From: Bugulina stolonifera
Lineage: Eukaryota > Bryozoa > Gymnolaemata > Cheilostomatida > Bugulidae
NCBI GenBank assembly: GCA_935421135.1
Contig: OW285192.1
Coordinates: 7,345,501-7,409,500, forward strand
Direction of reading: 5' to 3'
DNA: 64,000 nt
Notes under the pieces: generated by a model
Databases searched by the model: none
The model's input: the letters and a program-made list of their open reading frames with translations, nothing else
What the model was told of the DNA's origin: nothing
Made by a program: the position numbers and the translations under genes
In this document: positions 13,101 through 23,900 of the stretch, piece by piece
Numbering within the stretch: position 1 is the stretch's first letter
Layout: the number at the start of each line of letters is the position of its first letter

Positions 13101-16100
13101 GTATTAATAATGGTCAGAGCATTGATACTTTCTTGTCACAGGCTTCATTTATACTGCAGCTAATATTATGCAAATAACTTGGAATTCAAATGGTAAACTT
13201 CTTACTATCATGATACATTTCGAACCATTTGCTCAGCTGGTTTTGTTACTGAGAGTTCACGAAACCTTCTTTATGATGTCGTATTTGTGGGACACGTTAG
13301 AATATGATTCTTGCGTGAATTATGGCATGAGTAGTGATATGGTTAAGTACATTTCTTCATTCAGTAGGAAATTGGTGCTTGAGGGAGTAGATGTACAATT
13401 TCTGTGAGAGAATGTAAATTTTTTATGAGAGGGTGTACAATATGGGAAACAGGGTGTACAGTTTGGGTGAGAAAGTACACAGTTTGAATGTTGATCGAGT
13501 AATTGAATCTAAGTTAAAAATTCTTCAGTCTTTTGGGGAAACCAATGTGACTGGGTAACGGCATTGTTGACCTACTGGTGACACATGTACTATCTACATG
13601 TACTTTTGCGGTCATTGGTTGACCTACACCAGGGATGCCCAAACTTTTTGGTGGAAAGGGACAAATTCTAAAGTCGCATCAGAGCAAGGGACACTTACTT
13701 TTCGCTGCTGCATTTATTGCGATTATTAAATGGGCAATTTAATTATGACACAAGATGATTTATTTTACAGCTATAACTCGCGTATTTATTGATTTAGTTT
13801 CAACCAAAGTATGACAGCAATAGTCATCTACTTTTGAAGTACACGAAAACAGAATAAAGGTAGAAACAAACTAGCAAATTTTGCGCCATTATTAGCTGCA
13901 AAATGACGTTGAAGCAACAGGGCGTCACAAAATTGAGCGCAAAACACCCTGTTCGCCAAATATCAAGCGTGTTTAATATTTTACGTTTAACTCTTGATAT
14001 CACTGACTTCTGATTAGGCAGCAAAATTTTTACCGGCTCCATTCTACACTTTCGTCTGTAAACAAAAATTCCAAATTGAGTCGTTGTCATAATGTGATGT
14101 GCACGTAGGAGGCGTGACATACACAACAATAATTGCCTCCCTTGGCACACATGCGAAGACTAGAAATTGCTCTCATGGAGGAGACATCGCTAGTGTGTCG
14201 TTCAGTGGAAAAAAGTCGTCAGGCTAGAAAAGCGTGGCGGAATGTGGCGAAAATATTCGCTAGTCTGTTTCGGCCTAAAGCAAATTATATGAAAATTGCA
14301 ATGGATATTCTATGCATACTACATGATTCACTTGTGAATACAACTATTAGTGGGTGACATGGACTTGTCCCTTCTCTTGTATCATCCCCTGAGTATATGT
14401 CTCCTTTAGCAGTTGCCTGGTATGTTGCTCAGCCAGTCTTGTCTGATTTTTGTTTTTGATATAGTTAAGTTGACTAAACAAACGTTTACAAGAATGTCCT
14501 ACCAAAGAGTGTCATCAGTTTGACAGCAATCTTATCAGAGCTGGGTCCAAGCCATAGATTTGACTTGACTTGCCAAGTCAAGTCAAGTCACAAGTCGACT
14601 TGACTTGGACTTGCCAACTTGCTGACTTGACTTGACTTTGACTTGCGCATCAATGTGACTTGACTTGACTTGACTTGGACACATGAATGACTTGTGATTT
14701 CGACTTGACTTTGACTTGCACATCAATGTGACTTGACTTGACTTGACTTGGACACATGAATGACTTGTGATTTTGACTTGGGTTCTGCCAAGTCAATCTG
14801 GCAAATAAAAATTTTGTATAGTGTTTAGCCAACATGGAAAAAAGGTCTCAATTGTCTACCTATTTATCATTTGTACTGGGTCAGTGCTACTAGCAGCACT
14901 CAGAGTATATCAAGGATAGCTATGAGGATACACAATTCAGGCAATATCTAGGCTGTGTGTACGTGAGACTACACAACGACAATGCATAGCCACAAGTACA
15001 CACAGTGCAAGTAGTGTAAGTGTAGCCTAGGTGTGGTGTAAGTAGTGAATATAATGTACAGTGCAATAATTACTAGAGTTAAATTGCAGGACTGGCCAGT
15101 GGACACTCTGTGCTGTACCATGTGCTGTTTACATGCTATGTAACACTGCATCACCATTACAATATACAGTATATAATACTATATGACCAGTCTCGACTGT
15201 AATGCCAATAATACTACTTATATAGACTAGTTCTTTACCATGATTGCATAACATACATGTACATGCCCTGCTACACCTTGGCATAGGTTTTCCATGGATT
15301 GGGATGCCTACTAAACAAAAAAAATGATGTTTTGGAAAATGTAAAATTTTTTGAAGTTGTCTTCCACTTGACTTGCATTTCGACTTGACTTGACTTTGAC
15401 TTGACTTGACTTGTGACCTGCATGACAGCTGACTTGACTTGACTTGACTTGAGGCATCACTGACTTGACTTCGACTTGACTTGCCTTCAAAATTTTAGAA
15501 GTTACTTGACTTGACTTGACTTGAGGCAGCACTGACTTGACTTCGACTTGACTTGCCTCCAAAATTTTAGAAATGACTTGACTTGTTGACTTGCAAGTCG
15601 ACTTGGACCCAACTCTGAATCTTATGATCCATTCACATTGCCGTTTATACTGACTACTAGCGGCGAGCGGCCAACGCTAACCACAACTATCTCATATATT
15701 GACATGCTCTAGTGAGCGGTAGGGGTCAACGAGTTCAACAAGCTGAACTTTGAACCTCGCCGCTAACTAACACGTGCCAGCTATAGTATAGTGATAGCTA
15801 ACCACATTGTGGTTAGCGTTGGCCGCTCGCCGCTAGCAGTTGGTATAAACGGCAATGTGAATGGACCATTAGATAATTTGGAGTGACTGCGCTTTCCACT
15901 TTACTTTGTCTTCAGCTCTTAGCACTGTAATTAGGTCAATCAGGCCATCAATTTATTGTATATTTTAAATAGTTGACAGAAATTTACATCTGTATCAGCT
16001 AAAAATATTGTGAGATTTTCAAGTGTGGGGGTTTTTTAACATTGTGATGTACTGTATTTTCGAGTGTAACTTGAGCAGTGCAATTGCTTTCACTGCTCAG

Positions 16101-17304
16101 CCACGAAAAGATATGTTTGCATGTGAGATTTAAAAAGTGATGAAGGGACACCAAAATCCATGCAAAGGGACACATTTGGGCATCCCTGACCTACACTGTA
16201 CATATGATATATGCTTGCAGCCACTGGTTAATATACATATATGACACATGTATTAACTACTCTTGCAGCCATTGGTTTGTTGACTAATCATGGGAATGTT
16301 CCCTCCTGGAATCCGGCGTCAGATGAGGTCAAGGATGCTTGTAACACAGCAGCTGAACATTGTGGGGACAATGGTGTCTGTCTGGAGACGCTAGCAATCA
16401 GGTAGCTACTAAATACCTCACACTGAAATAATATATGCATAAAGTATAATATATAGTTAGATATTAATAAGTACTTGGGTCACCCATGAAAAGCAACTGC
16501 TTGAGACCTTGTTGGAACTGACAAATTCTTATTCGAGAGCCCTAAAAAACAATACTACATGTTTGGAGATTGAAACTCTTGTGTAACTGTGCTATGCAAA
16601 CATTAACCAATATTTTGCAAGTTTTATTTTGGAAACTCAAGTTGCCCTTCAAACTACAAGTTGATTCTACTCAGTGACTAATCAAAACGTTCAAGTTGCA
16701 TGTTTAATCCTTGCATGATTTTTCAAAAGTGATTAAAAGAGAATAAAGCTGAAAATCACTAAAATTCAGTCAATTGTGGTTTACTAGGTAAATTGAGAGA
16801 ATCCTGTTGTTACATTATTTTCAGGTTCATATTAAAACCTACTCCATCCTCAGATTTTCAGAAAAAAAACACGATTGTGTTATGTGAACGATATCATACT
16901 TGTACATGTGCATGTGTATGTATGTGCATGTAATTGTAATTACTTGTACATGTAGTAAAATATTACGCAACATTGTCTGAATTTTAAGCAATTTTAAAGA
17001 GCATTTTCATGTCTCAACAATTCTACTCACTAGGAAAGAATATTGCTGATGTCCTTCAGAATGCATAAGGGATACATGTAGAGTTTGTGTTTGCAGACAT
17101 TCGATGGATGAGCCAGGTATCACTATGACCCTTTGGAGTTCGAGGAAGACGGGTAATATGAGAGCTAACCTGGCTTCAGCTTTGCTACCTCTCACTCCGA
17201 GAGAACAACGCGTGAGAAAGATGGTTAGCAAGAAACTATCAGGCATAAAGAACAACAACTGGGAAGACAGGCTAAATGAATATCACCCATTCTTTGCTCT
17301 CTGA
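10189..17304 (+). CDS. Aldo/keto reductase resembling L-galactose dehydrogenase, complete, seven exons
   Basis: NAD(P)-dependent aldo/keto reductase, closest in pattern to the L-galactose dehydrogenase group; the substrate cannot be told from sequence. Coding exons: 10189-10549, 10963-11092, 11604-11720, 12228-12421, 12935-13096, 16269-16401 and 17097-17304. All junctions are GT-AG and phases agree (1,2,2,1,1,2), giving 434 residues. The ATG at 10189 lies in GCCATGG. Residues 1 to about 105 are a Thr/Ser/Glu-rich, probably disordered extension; the barrel starts at RRLGKSGLMVST. The catalytic tetrad is intact: D155 and Y160 in NFIDTAPFYN, K186 in ATKVGRY, H233 in VQIHD. The family-typical turn INASPL-AIGLLTNHG spans the 3.2-kb fifth intron, which is swollen by nested transposons (13630-16188). 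AATAAA lies at 17435-17440. The gene is convergent with the ANL enzyme gene. Confidence 0.9.
14352..14527 (-). pseudogene. Decayed hAT transposase C-terminal fragment
   Basis: On the minus strand 14499 down to about 14352 reads in one frame as SCKRLFSQLNYIKNKNQTRL and onward, the pattern of the hAT C-terminal dimerisation region (cysteine, FS, then IK-K---RL). Just upstream, 14527-14500 reads KIAVKLMTLFG in another frame, so a frameshift separates them, and the second hAT element truncates the rest. Not functional. Confidence 0.65.
14553..14790. repeat. (ACTTG)n-rich subterminal array, left
   Basis: Irregular repeats of GACTTGACTTG with an embedded longer duplicate (a unit containing ATCAATGTGACTTG and GGACACATGAATGACTTG occurs twice). 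It occupies the left subterminal part of hAT-B, in the same sense as the right array. Confidence 0.85.
15366..15605. repeat. (ACTTG)n-rich subterminal array, right
   Basis: GACTTGACTTG repeats with an internal duplicate unit containing CCAAAATTTTAGAA-type sequence. With the left array it makes up the subterminal regions of hAT-B, a usual place for transposase-binding repeats. Confidence 0.85.
15625..15868. mobile_element. Palindromic MITE, copy 1 (244 bp)
   Basis: Long terminal inverted repeats beginning TGATCCATTCACATTGCC and ending GGCAATGTGAATGGACCA, flanked by TTA on both sides (15622-15624, 15869-15871). The outer 60 or so bases on each side pair, with a loop of about 120 bases. It is nearly identical in layout to copy 3. 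A TTA duplication would fit PIF/Harbinger-type MITEs, but this is inference. Confidence 0.85.
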
Positions 17305-17434
17305 GCATAATTTAGTCATTATCAAATAAGCCTCTCGTGTTATTTAATTAATTGTTGTACTTACACAGTCTACTCTCATTGCATTTTATTTAAATGTTCT
17401 AACTCACAACTATTTATTGTTAGTATGTCAAAAT

Positions 17435-17440
17435 AATAAA
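17435..17440 (+). terminator. Polyadenylation signal of the reductase gene
   Basis: AATAAA 130 bases after the reductase stop codon, the nearest canonical signal in the 675-bp gap between the two convergent genes. Confidence 0.6.
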
Positions 17441-17891
17441 ATCATTTCAGATGTCTAAAGTGGCAATGGTGTTCTTTAAATTGCTCATTTATCTTTGACT
17501 TATCGCCTTGTGAATTTGTAATCTAAAAGAATAAAAATATTGGTGAGAGCAGATACTGGAGGCATACCAACAAATAATGTACAATTACAAGTACTCATGG
17601 ATATGCTTGTGCATATATATACTGGGCAGACTTGTGTTCTGTTAGAACGAAATTTAATACATTTTTAGCTCACCCTAACATGCGTGTATGCGACTTACAT
17701 GTACACCACAAAAATTATTTTTGAAACAATATAATATTTAGACTGAACAATAGTACAATATGGAGTAGAAAACCTACATTTATATGCACATACATTTTAT
17801 ATATACATATTTATAAGTTTCCAAGAAGTTGTGTCCCCATGAAAGCTCATGTACAAGATGAATAAACTATTATCCGTTGTACAGTACGTAC

Positions 17892-17897
17892 TTTATT
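17892..17897 (-). terminator. Polyadenylation signal of the ANL enzyme gene
   Basis: TTTATT on the plus strand, that is AATAAA on the minus strand, 83 bases beyond the ANL stop codon at 17980. Confidence 0.6.
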
Positions 17898-17979
17898 AGA
17901 TGTCTTGATTGCTATAATTGGCCTTCATTTTTCTATGGTGGAAGATAGAGAGAATAAACATCATCTACTGAAAGCCTCG

Positions 17980-20900
17980 TCATACTTGCTGACAGAGGTC
18001 AGTATACCATTTGGTCATTCCTGCATTGGAGTCTGCTTCTATTCTTTTGACTATTTCCTGTCTCAACTCAGGCCTGCTAATCTGTAGAAAAATAATTTAG
18101 TGCAATTCATGAATTCGAGATAATTGTGTCAGTGAATAGCGTTCAATACATACAAGTAAAAGGCTCCACACACTTGTAGGGTCTCACTTGTTCAAGTGAC
18201 AAACACACTCACTTGTGGTGAGCATGGCCAATATTACAGGCTTCAACAAGCTCAATCTAAGATATTTGTTCACATTGCAGCAGCCGGCTTTCGGTTATCT
18301 GGTCTAAGGCTGCGCTAAGACCAGAGACAAATAAGAAACTGTAAAGGTGTCTTCGCGACCTCTTAGACGGACCCGGGTCGCAAATAGAAATCCCAAGATG
18401 GCCATCCGATCTAGGCCAGAAGGGCTATTGGACTGGGAATTTGCTTGGCTGGACAAAACCATCCCTAGCTCATCGGCACACCTGATTCCTTCGCGTGAAA
18501 ATGAGGATTTTGATTTTGGCCCAGGCCGGTGTGTTGGCGACCCTGTGATGGATGTGTGCTGAAAAATATTTTCGCAAATCAGCCTGGGTCTGATAGAAGT
18601 TTCAAACCAAGCATTTCTTCTAGAATATTGGGTAAAGAGAGTTGGAGAGGCTACCTACATGTACATGCAGCTATGTCACAGGCTTCGAATGGGGCCTCAT
18701 CTTTATATACATGTAGGGCATAAGATATTATATCACATGCATTTTACTACTAAGATAGGCTACCACTGCACAAACCTTTCTATTGTTGGGAGTTGTTGGG
18801 AAGGTGTCAAAGTAAAGTATTCTGGCTGGTTTCCCATATCTATCCACCTGAAGAAACATCATACATTAACACACAAGAAACCATGTATTTCATGTAAATT
18901 AGAAGTTATACATTATACATATAATAGTTACTAATTATACATAGCACTGTTTATATTTAAACTCTACTATATTTTATGGAATAACATGGTGTACTGAGGT
19001 ATTAAACTATGTAAATTTGCCCTCAGCATGCCACTCCGGCTTCTAAGTTACTGTACTACAAAATATTTCCTTACTTGATAACTGTTATACTGAGTTATAA
19101 AATATTAGTATATTCAATATATACAGTAGATAGGACTTTCTCATAGGAAAGCTCCAATCGTAGATATAACTAATTTAATATACCTATGTGTTGGGTGTAT
19201 ATATAGATATGAAGAAAATGTCTTCAACCCACCCCCGACTTCTGCAGATGTTCCATCAGATTCGCCTCATCTAGCCTGTTTTCCCCTTCACATAGACTAG
19301 AAAAATCAAACACTTGCATGAGGTTTTTTATCATAATGTAATATAGGGTTTTAGTTCAGTCTGCTCTCTGAACCTAATAATTCATTTTATCAAGATTTGA
19401 ATAGCATTTCTAAGCAAAACCTGAATTGAATACAGACTCGCATTCAATCTAAATAGTATCTATGATTTTAAGCATTTAGTTTATGCATTTGCAGCTGGTA
19501 TACAGCATTTCTTTTGGAGAACATCAAATAAGTGTACTAGGATGAAATTTTTACTGTGTAGGGGCACTTTGCTTCAAAATGCCAAGTACTTAGCTGCCCT
19601 ATTACAATAATCAGGCCTATTACTTACCTGATGCAGTAAGTAACCTCATCCCCATGAACATCATTAGTTCCAGCAGTTAACACCTTAAACATGAGAACAT
19701 ATTTATAGGCCTATGTCTTACTATATTGTGCTCTGCATGCTAAGAGCTAAAAATTTAGTCAAACAATTTTGGCAAAGTTACAAGGATGTCCATACTGATG
19801 ATGGGATTCTGGGTGAGTAATATTTTAACCGTAACCAATCATAGTTGTCAGAACACATAGGCTCTCAAGAACTCTTGCAATTTTTGCATCATAGCCCTGG
19901 TATCACCAAAACGTGCAGCTGATAAGATGAACTAGTTGACCTATAACAAAAGGGAGGAGAAAAACTCACAGGAAAATAATGTCTCCTTATAAAATGGTAT
20001 TATGGTCCATTCACATTGCCGTTTATACCAACTACTAGCGGCGAGCGGCCAACGCTAACCACATTGTGGTTAGCGTTGGCCGCTCGCCGCTAGTAGTTGG
20101 TATAAACGGCAGTGTGAATGGACTATTATACACCACACACCTGTTAGTACTCCCATGATATTATGTAACACAATTATGCATTAGATGGTTAAACAATAGA
20201 TGATAATCTCCTCTTGTCTTACAGCAGCATTCTTTATCCCAGGGTACTGTGAGAGAACAGCTTCAATTGGTCCAGGGTAAACCATCTTGTTTTGCACCTT
20301 AAACTTCATACCATCCACTGCTCTACCATTGAGTTGAATAGAGCCATCAGAGGACATAACTCCAACATCTCTAAAAATAATTTTAGTTAGAACATCACAC
20401 AATTCCATATATGGATGTTTTAAATTCCTAAACTATATTACCATTTTTGGCAGCACAGTACTAACAAATACACATTAGTTATCATACCCATGTCATATGA
20501 TTATTTAACCAAGCTACAAATTCACTAGATTATTGTATGTAATGAGTATGGGGAGTAACTTGGGATAAAATACCATCTTTCAGACTTTTATACATGCTTT
20601 CAATTTGTGTAACACTATGCCTAAACAGATCAAGGAAGCAGTCGTGACCAAGTGGTTAGAGCTCAAAACTTTCATGTCAGAGATATGTGGGTTTGATTCC
20701 TGTAAAGGTCATTGGTGGTGTTTGGAAGGGTATTCAATCTTATAATGCTCCTGTGCGACTGTCTCTTTACCATGATGTACCGCATAGTGAAGGCACCTTT
20801 TCCACCCCAAATTAGAAAAAAATGCAGATATCTTTAGATTGCTACTTTCATAGTTTAATTTATAAGCAAAAGTACAAGTTTATACCTAAACAACTCACTG

Positions 20901-23900
20901 TTATAATAACATGTAATTATGTGTAATGAGAGACCCATGTGTAGGCTACATGTGCGTTTACATTTTGTAGTAGAAAGTTATTGACATGTACATACTGTGT
21001 TGGTATCCCTATTTATGCCTAAATTATTTTATTCCATCAACCATGAGATCTACATGTAAATTGTGGGCCAGTGTATTCGATTATGCAAGATATTACAATT
21101 ACAAGTTATAAAATAATTTATAATACTAAACCCTGTCTTGTAGAATCCATCCTCTGTGAAAACCTCCTTTGTTTTTTCTTTCATCTGTTTGTATTCTTTG
21201 AAAGCACTGTAACACCTGACTTCTATCTTCCCCACTTGGCCAATGTCAACGATTAAACCATTCTCATCCACAATCCTCACCTCAATATTTGGTTTGGCAT
21301 ACAGTTGGGCATTTAATCTACTCTCTTCACAATGTAAACTATCTCCAAAGGTAGTGTGGCACACAGGGGCCAACTCAGAAATGCCATAAATTGTCTGCAA
21401 ATATTGATACAATTTCGACAGGTAGACATATTAGGAGCTTTTATAGAATAAGTAGCTATCCTCTCCTGAATGGGAACAGTCGCTCTTTCCTCAAACTACG
21501 AACTAAACTTTAGTTTGCTCAGCCAAGTATAAATAATGCACATTATTATAGTTGTTGGTCAGTAATGGTCAGTCACTGTTACAGTTGTTGGTCAGTAAAG
21601 GTCAGTCACTGTTACAGTTGTTGGTCAGTAATGGTCACGTATAGATTATCGATAGCACAGGGTATCCAAATATGTGAGACATGTTTAGCAAAAATTATAA
21701 TTTACAGTACATTTTAAAATTACAAAATTTTTACTTTGTTATAAGAATTTCAAGGACTTACAAAATGCACGTCCCCAAATACAGATTTAATATTTTCTTT
21801 AAAGCTTCTGGATACCACCTGCCCTCCATAAGAGACGTACTTCAAATCAGGGACTTGGAGTTCAAGCTCTCTCACATGCTTGGCTAACAGCTGCGTAAGG
21901 TGTCCTCCCATTTGTACTGTTTCAATTCTGTTAATTGAATGATAACAGGTTATATAGTGGTGCAACCTGAGAAATGCTTCGAGTCTGGGTGGTGTAATTG
22001 GTGATTAATTGAAGCCATGATGCAAACGGTCTGTTTATACAAAAGGCACTATTTTCTATATTATTGTCCGTATTGCTTTGTATTATTTTGTGTATTATTT
22101 TCAGTATTATTTTCTGTTTATAATCCCCACAGCTCTTGTTCACTCAGTGTAGTTACGCTCTATACATGTACTGTAGATACTGAGCAGTAAATACTTCAAC
22201 AGTGCAGAGTAGATGTGACACTTAACAGCCTTCTTTACCCCTATATTTAAGCACTTGGAAACAACAGATTGTTCTAGACTATTTTTAAATGGCTAGGGAA
22301 ACAAGGATTCCTTAATTTAAATGGCTTGAGTTCTTACAGCACACAGAAAGGGGATCCCAAAGTCTCATTGTTTAGCTTTTGAGAGCTATGGGTGAAGCAT
22401 AATTATAAATCAAATGAAAATTACCTGCAAGGTAAAGTTTGATCATAATTCTGCAAAGGAATACCGAAGAAGGCTTATAATTTCCTCTTTTAGGTTAGAA
22501 ATTCTCACCCATACTTTGCTATTTGTTGTCATTTTCTTGTACACTTTTATTCAAGCTTTTTGCCCTAATTTGAGTGCTTCTTTGAACAAGTGACCAGTTT
22601 TCTCTGTATTCACTAAAGCTGTTTACCCTCTTCAGTATTTATTTGTAGAATTACATGTACTATGAGGCTTAACCTTACAGGTAAGTATAGTTTGATTACA
22701 GTTACACTACGTCATGATGCTCCTAGGATTTGATAGTCAGGTGTTATAATGTACGTTCTCCAGTAGCACAAATAACTGTACTGAATACTAACTCACCTTT
22801 CACTGACAAGGATCTCTGCACATACCCTGGTTGCCTCCTCAATATTCTCTGGTCTAATGTCTTGAGACAGAACTAGTTTGGTGAATTTACCAGCAAGAGT
22901 TAAGGAAATCATTCCTATGCTGACCATTTCATCCATGCAAAGGTTGATGGTCAGAAGAGGCTGAAGAGATTGAATTGCATGTAGCAACTTATTTTTATCA
23001 ATTCGATTTAACAAATAGTGTTTACAATCTCAACACGCTGACATTGACTGACAGCAGATATCGAATACTTTATGGCTTATGCACATGAATAGATGGAGTC
23101 AGTTTATGCACTATCTTGCTATTTATACAGTTCAACATGCTTAGATACAATCATTAAACTTTTATTGAATGCAGTTAATATTCAAGGGTTCAGTCTACTA
23201 CAACTAAAATAGTTCACACATTTACATGTATGTATGAGTTTTCGTTTAGCTTATACTTACCCCGTTGTTATTGGTTGGTATAACTGACAGATCATTTGCT
23301 AGTCCTCGGTTACCATGAGCAATGCACTTGGGTTTCCCTGTACTGCCCTGAAATGAGAGATTTTATATTATGTTACTTGTAGATTATGAAGCTTGGTGGG
23401 AGATAATGTTGTTGCAACCTATCTTGCCTAATCTTTGCTGCCGATCACTTTCAGTGCTGTGGATGACACTGGTGTAACAACCTACTGGCACCAAACAGCT
23501 GTGGTTGGGTGCCGTCACTGCAGCCACATCTCAAACCACAGCACACTCACCGATGAGAAGACATAGCCCAGGACAAAGTCTGGTGTCACAGATTTCTTAG
23601 CAGCTTGTAGTTGTTCATCGGAAATGGTTTCTCCCAGCTCTAACAGTTTGCTTAAGCTGTGGATATACTTCTGCTGAGGTGACCGGTCTCTGTGTGAGTT
23701 GTCGTAGAATACATGCTGGACAAGAGGCATCCTGCAATCACGTAAATAGAGCTTAGTGCAAAATCTAAATTTTTTTCTAGATTTATATGGCGCAAATTTT
23801 GATGGCAGGTGTTTGTGCCAAGATTCGACTACGGTTTCATGCAGAAGAACCTTCTACAATGATAAACCTCTGTAAACATTGATGGTACTCAAAATCTATC

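Larger units (their letters stand above)
14536..15617. mobile_element. Second hAT-like element (hAT-B) nested in hAT-A
   Basis: Terminal inverted repeats CAGAGCTGGGTCCAAG (14536) and CTTGGACCCAACTCTG (ending 15617) differ at one position. The flanks are AATCTTAT at 14528-14535 and again at 15618-15625, an 8-bp target duplication. The last base overlaps the first base of the adjoining MITE, so the eighth match is uncertain. No transposase is visible; the inside is built largely of GACTTG repeats, so it is non-autonomous. Confidence 0.85.
13630..16188. mobile_element. hAT-superfamily DNA transposon (hAT-A) in the reductase intron 5
   Basis: The ends are 14-bp terminal inverted repeats, CAGGGATGCCCAAA at 13630 and its reverse complement ending at 16188. 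They are flanked by a perfect 8-bp target duplication ACCTACAC at 13622-13629 and 16189-16196, which is diagnostic of hAT. Total length is 2559 bp, but about 1.3 kb of this is two younger insertions (14536-15617 and 15625-15868). A decayed transposase C-terminus remains on the minus strand. Confidence 0.9.
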
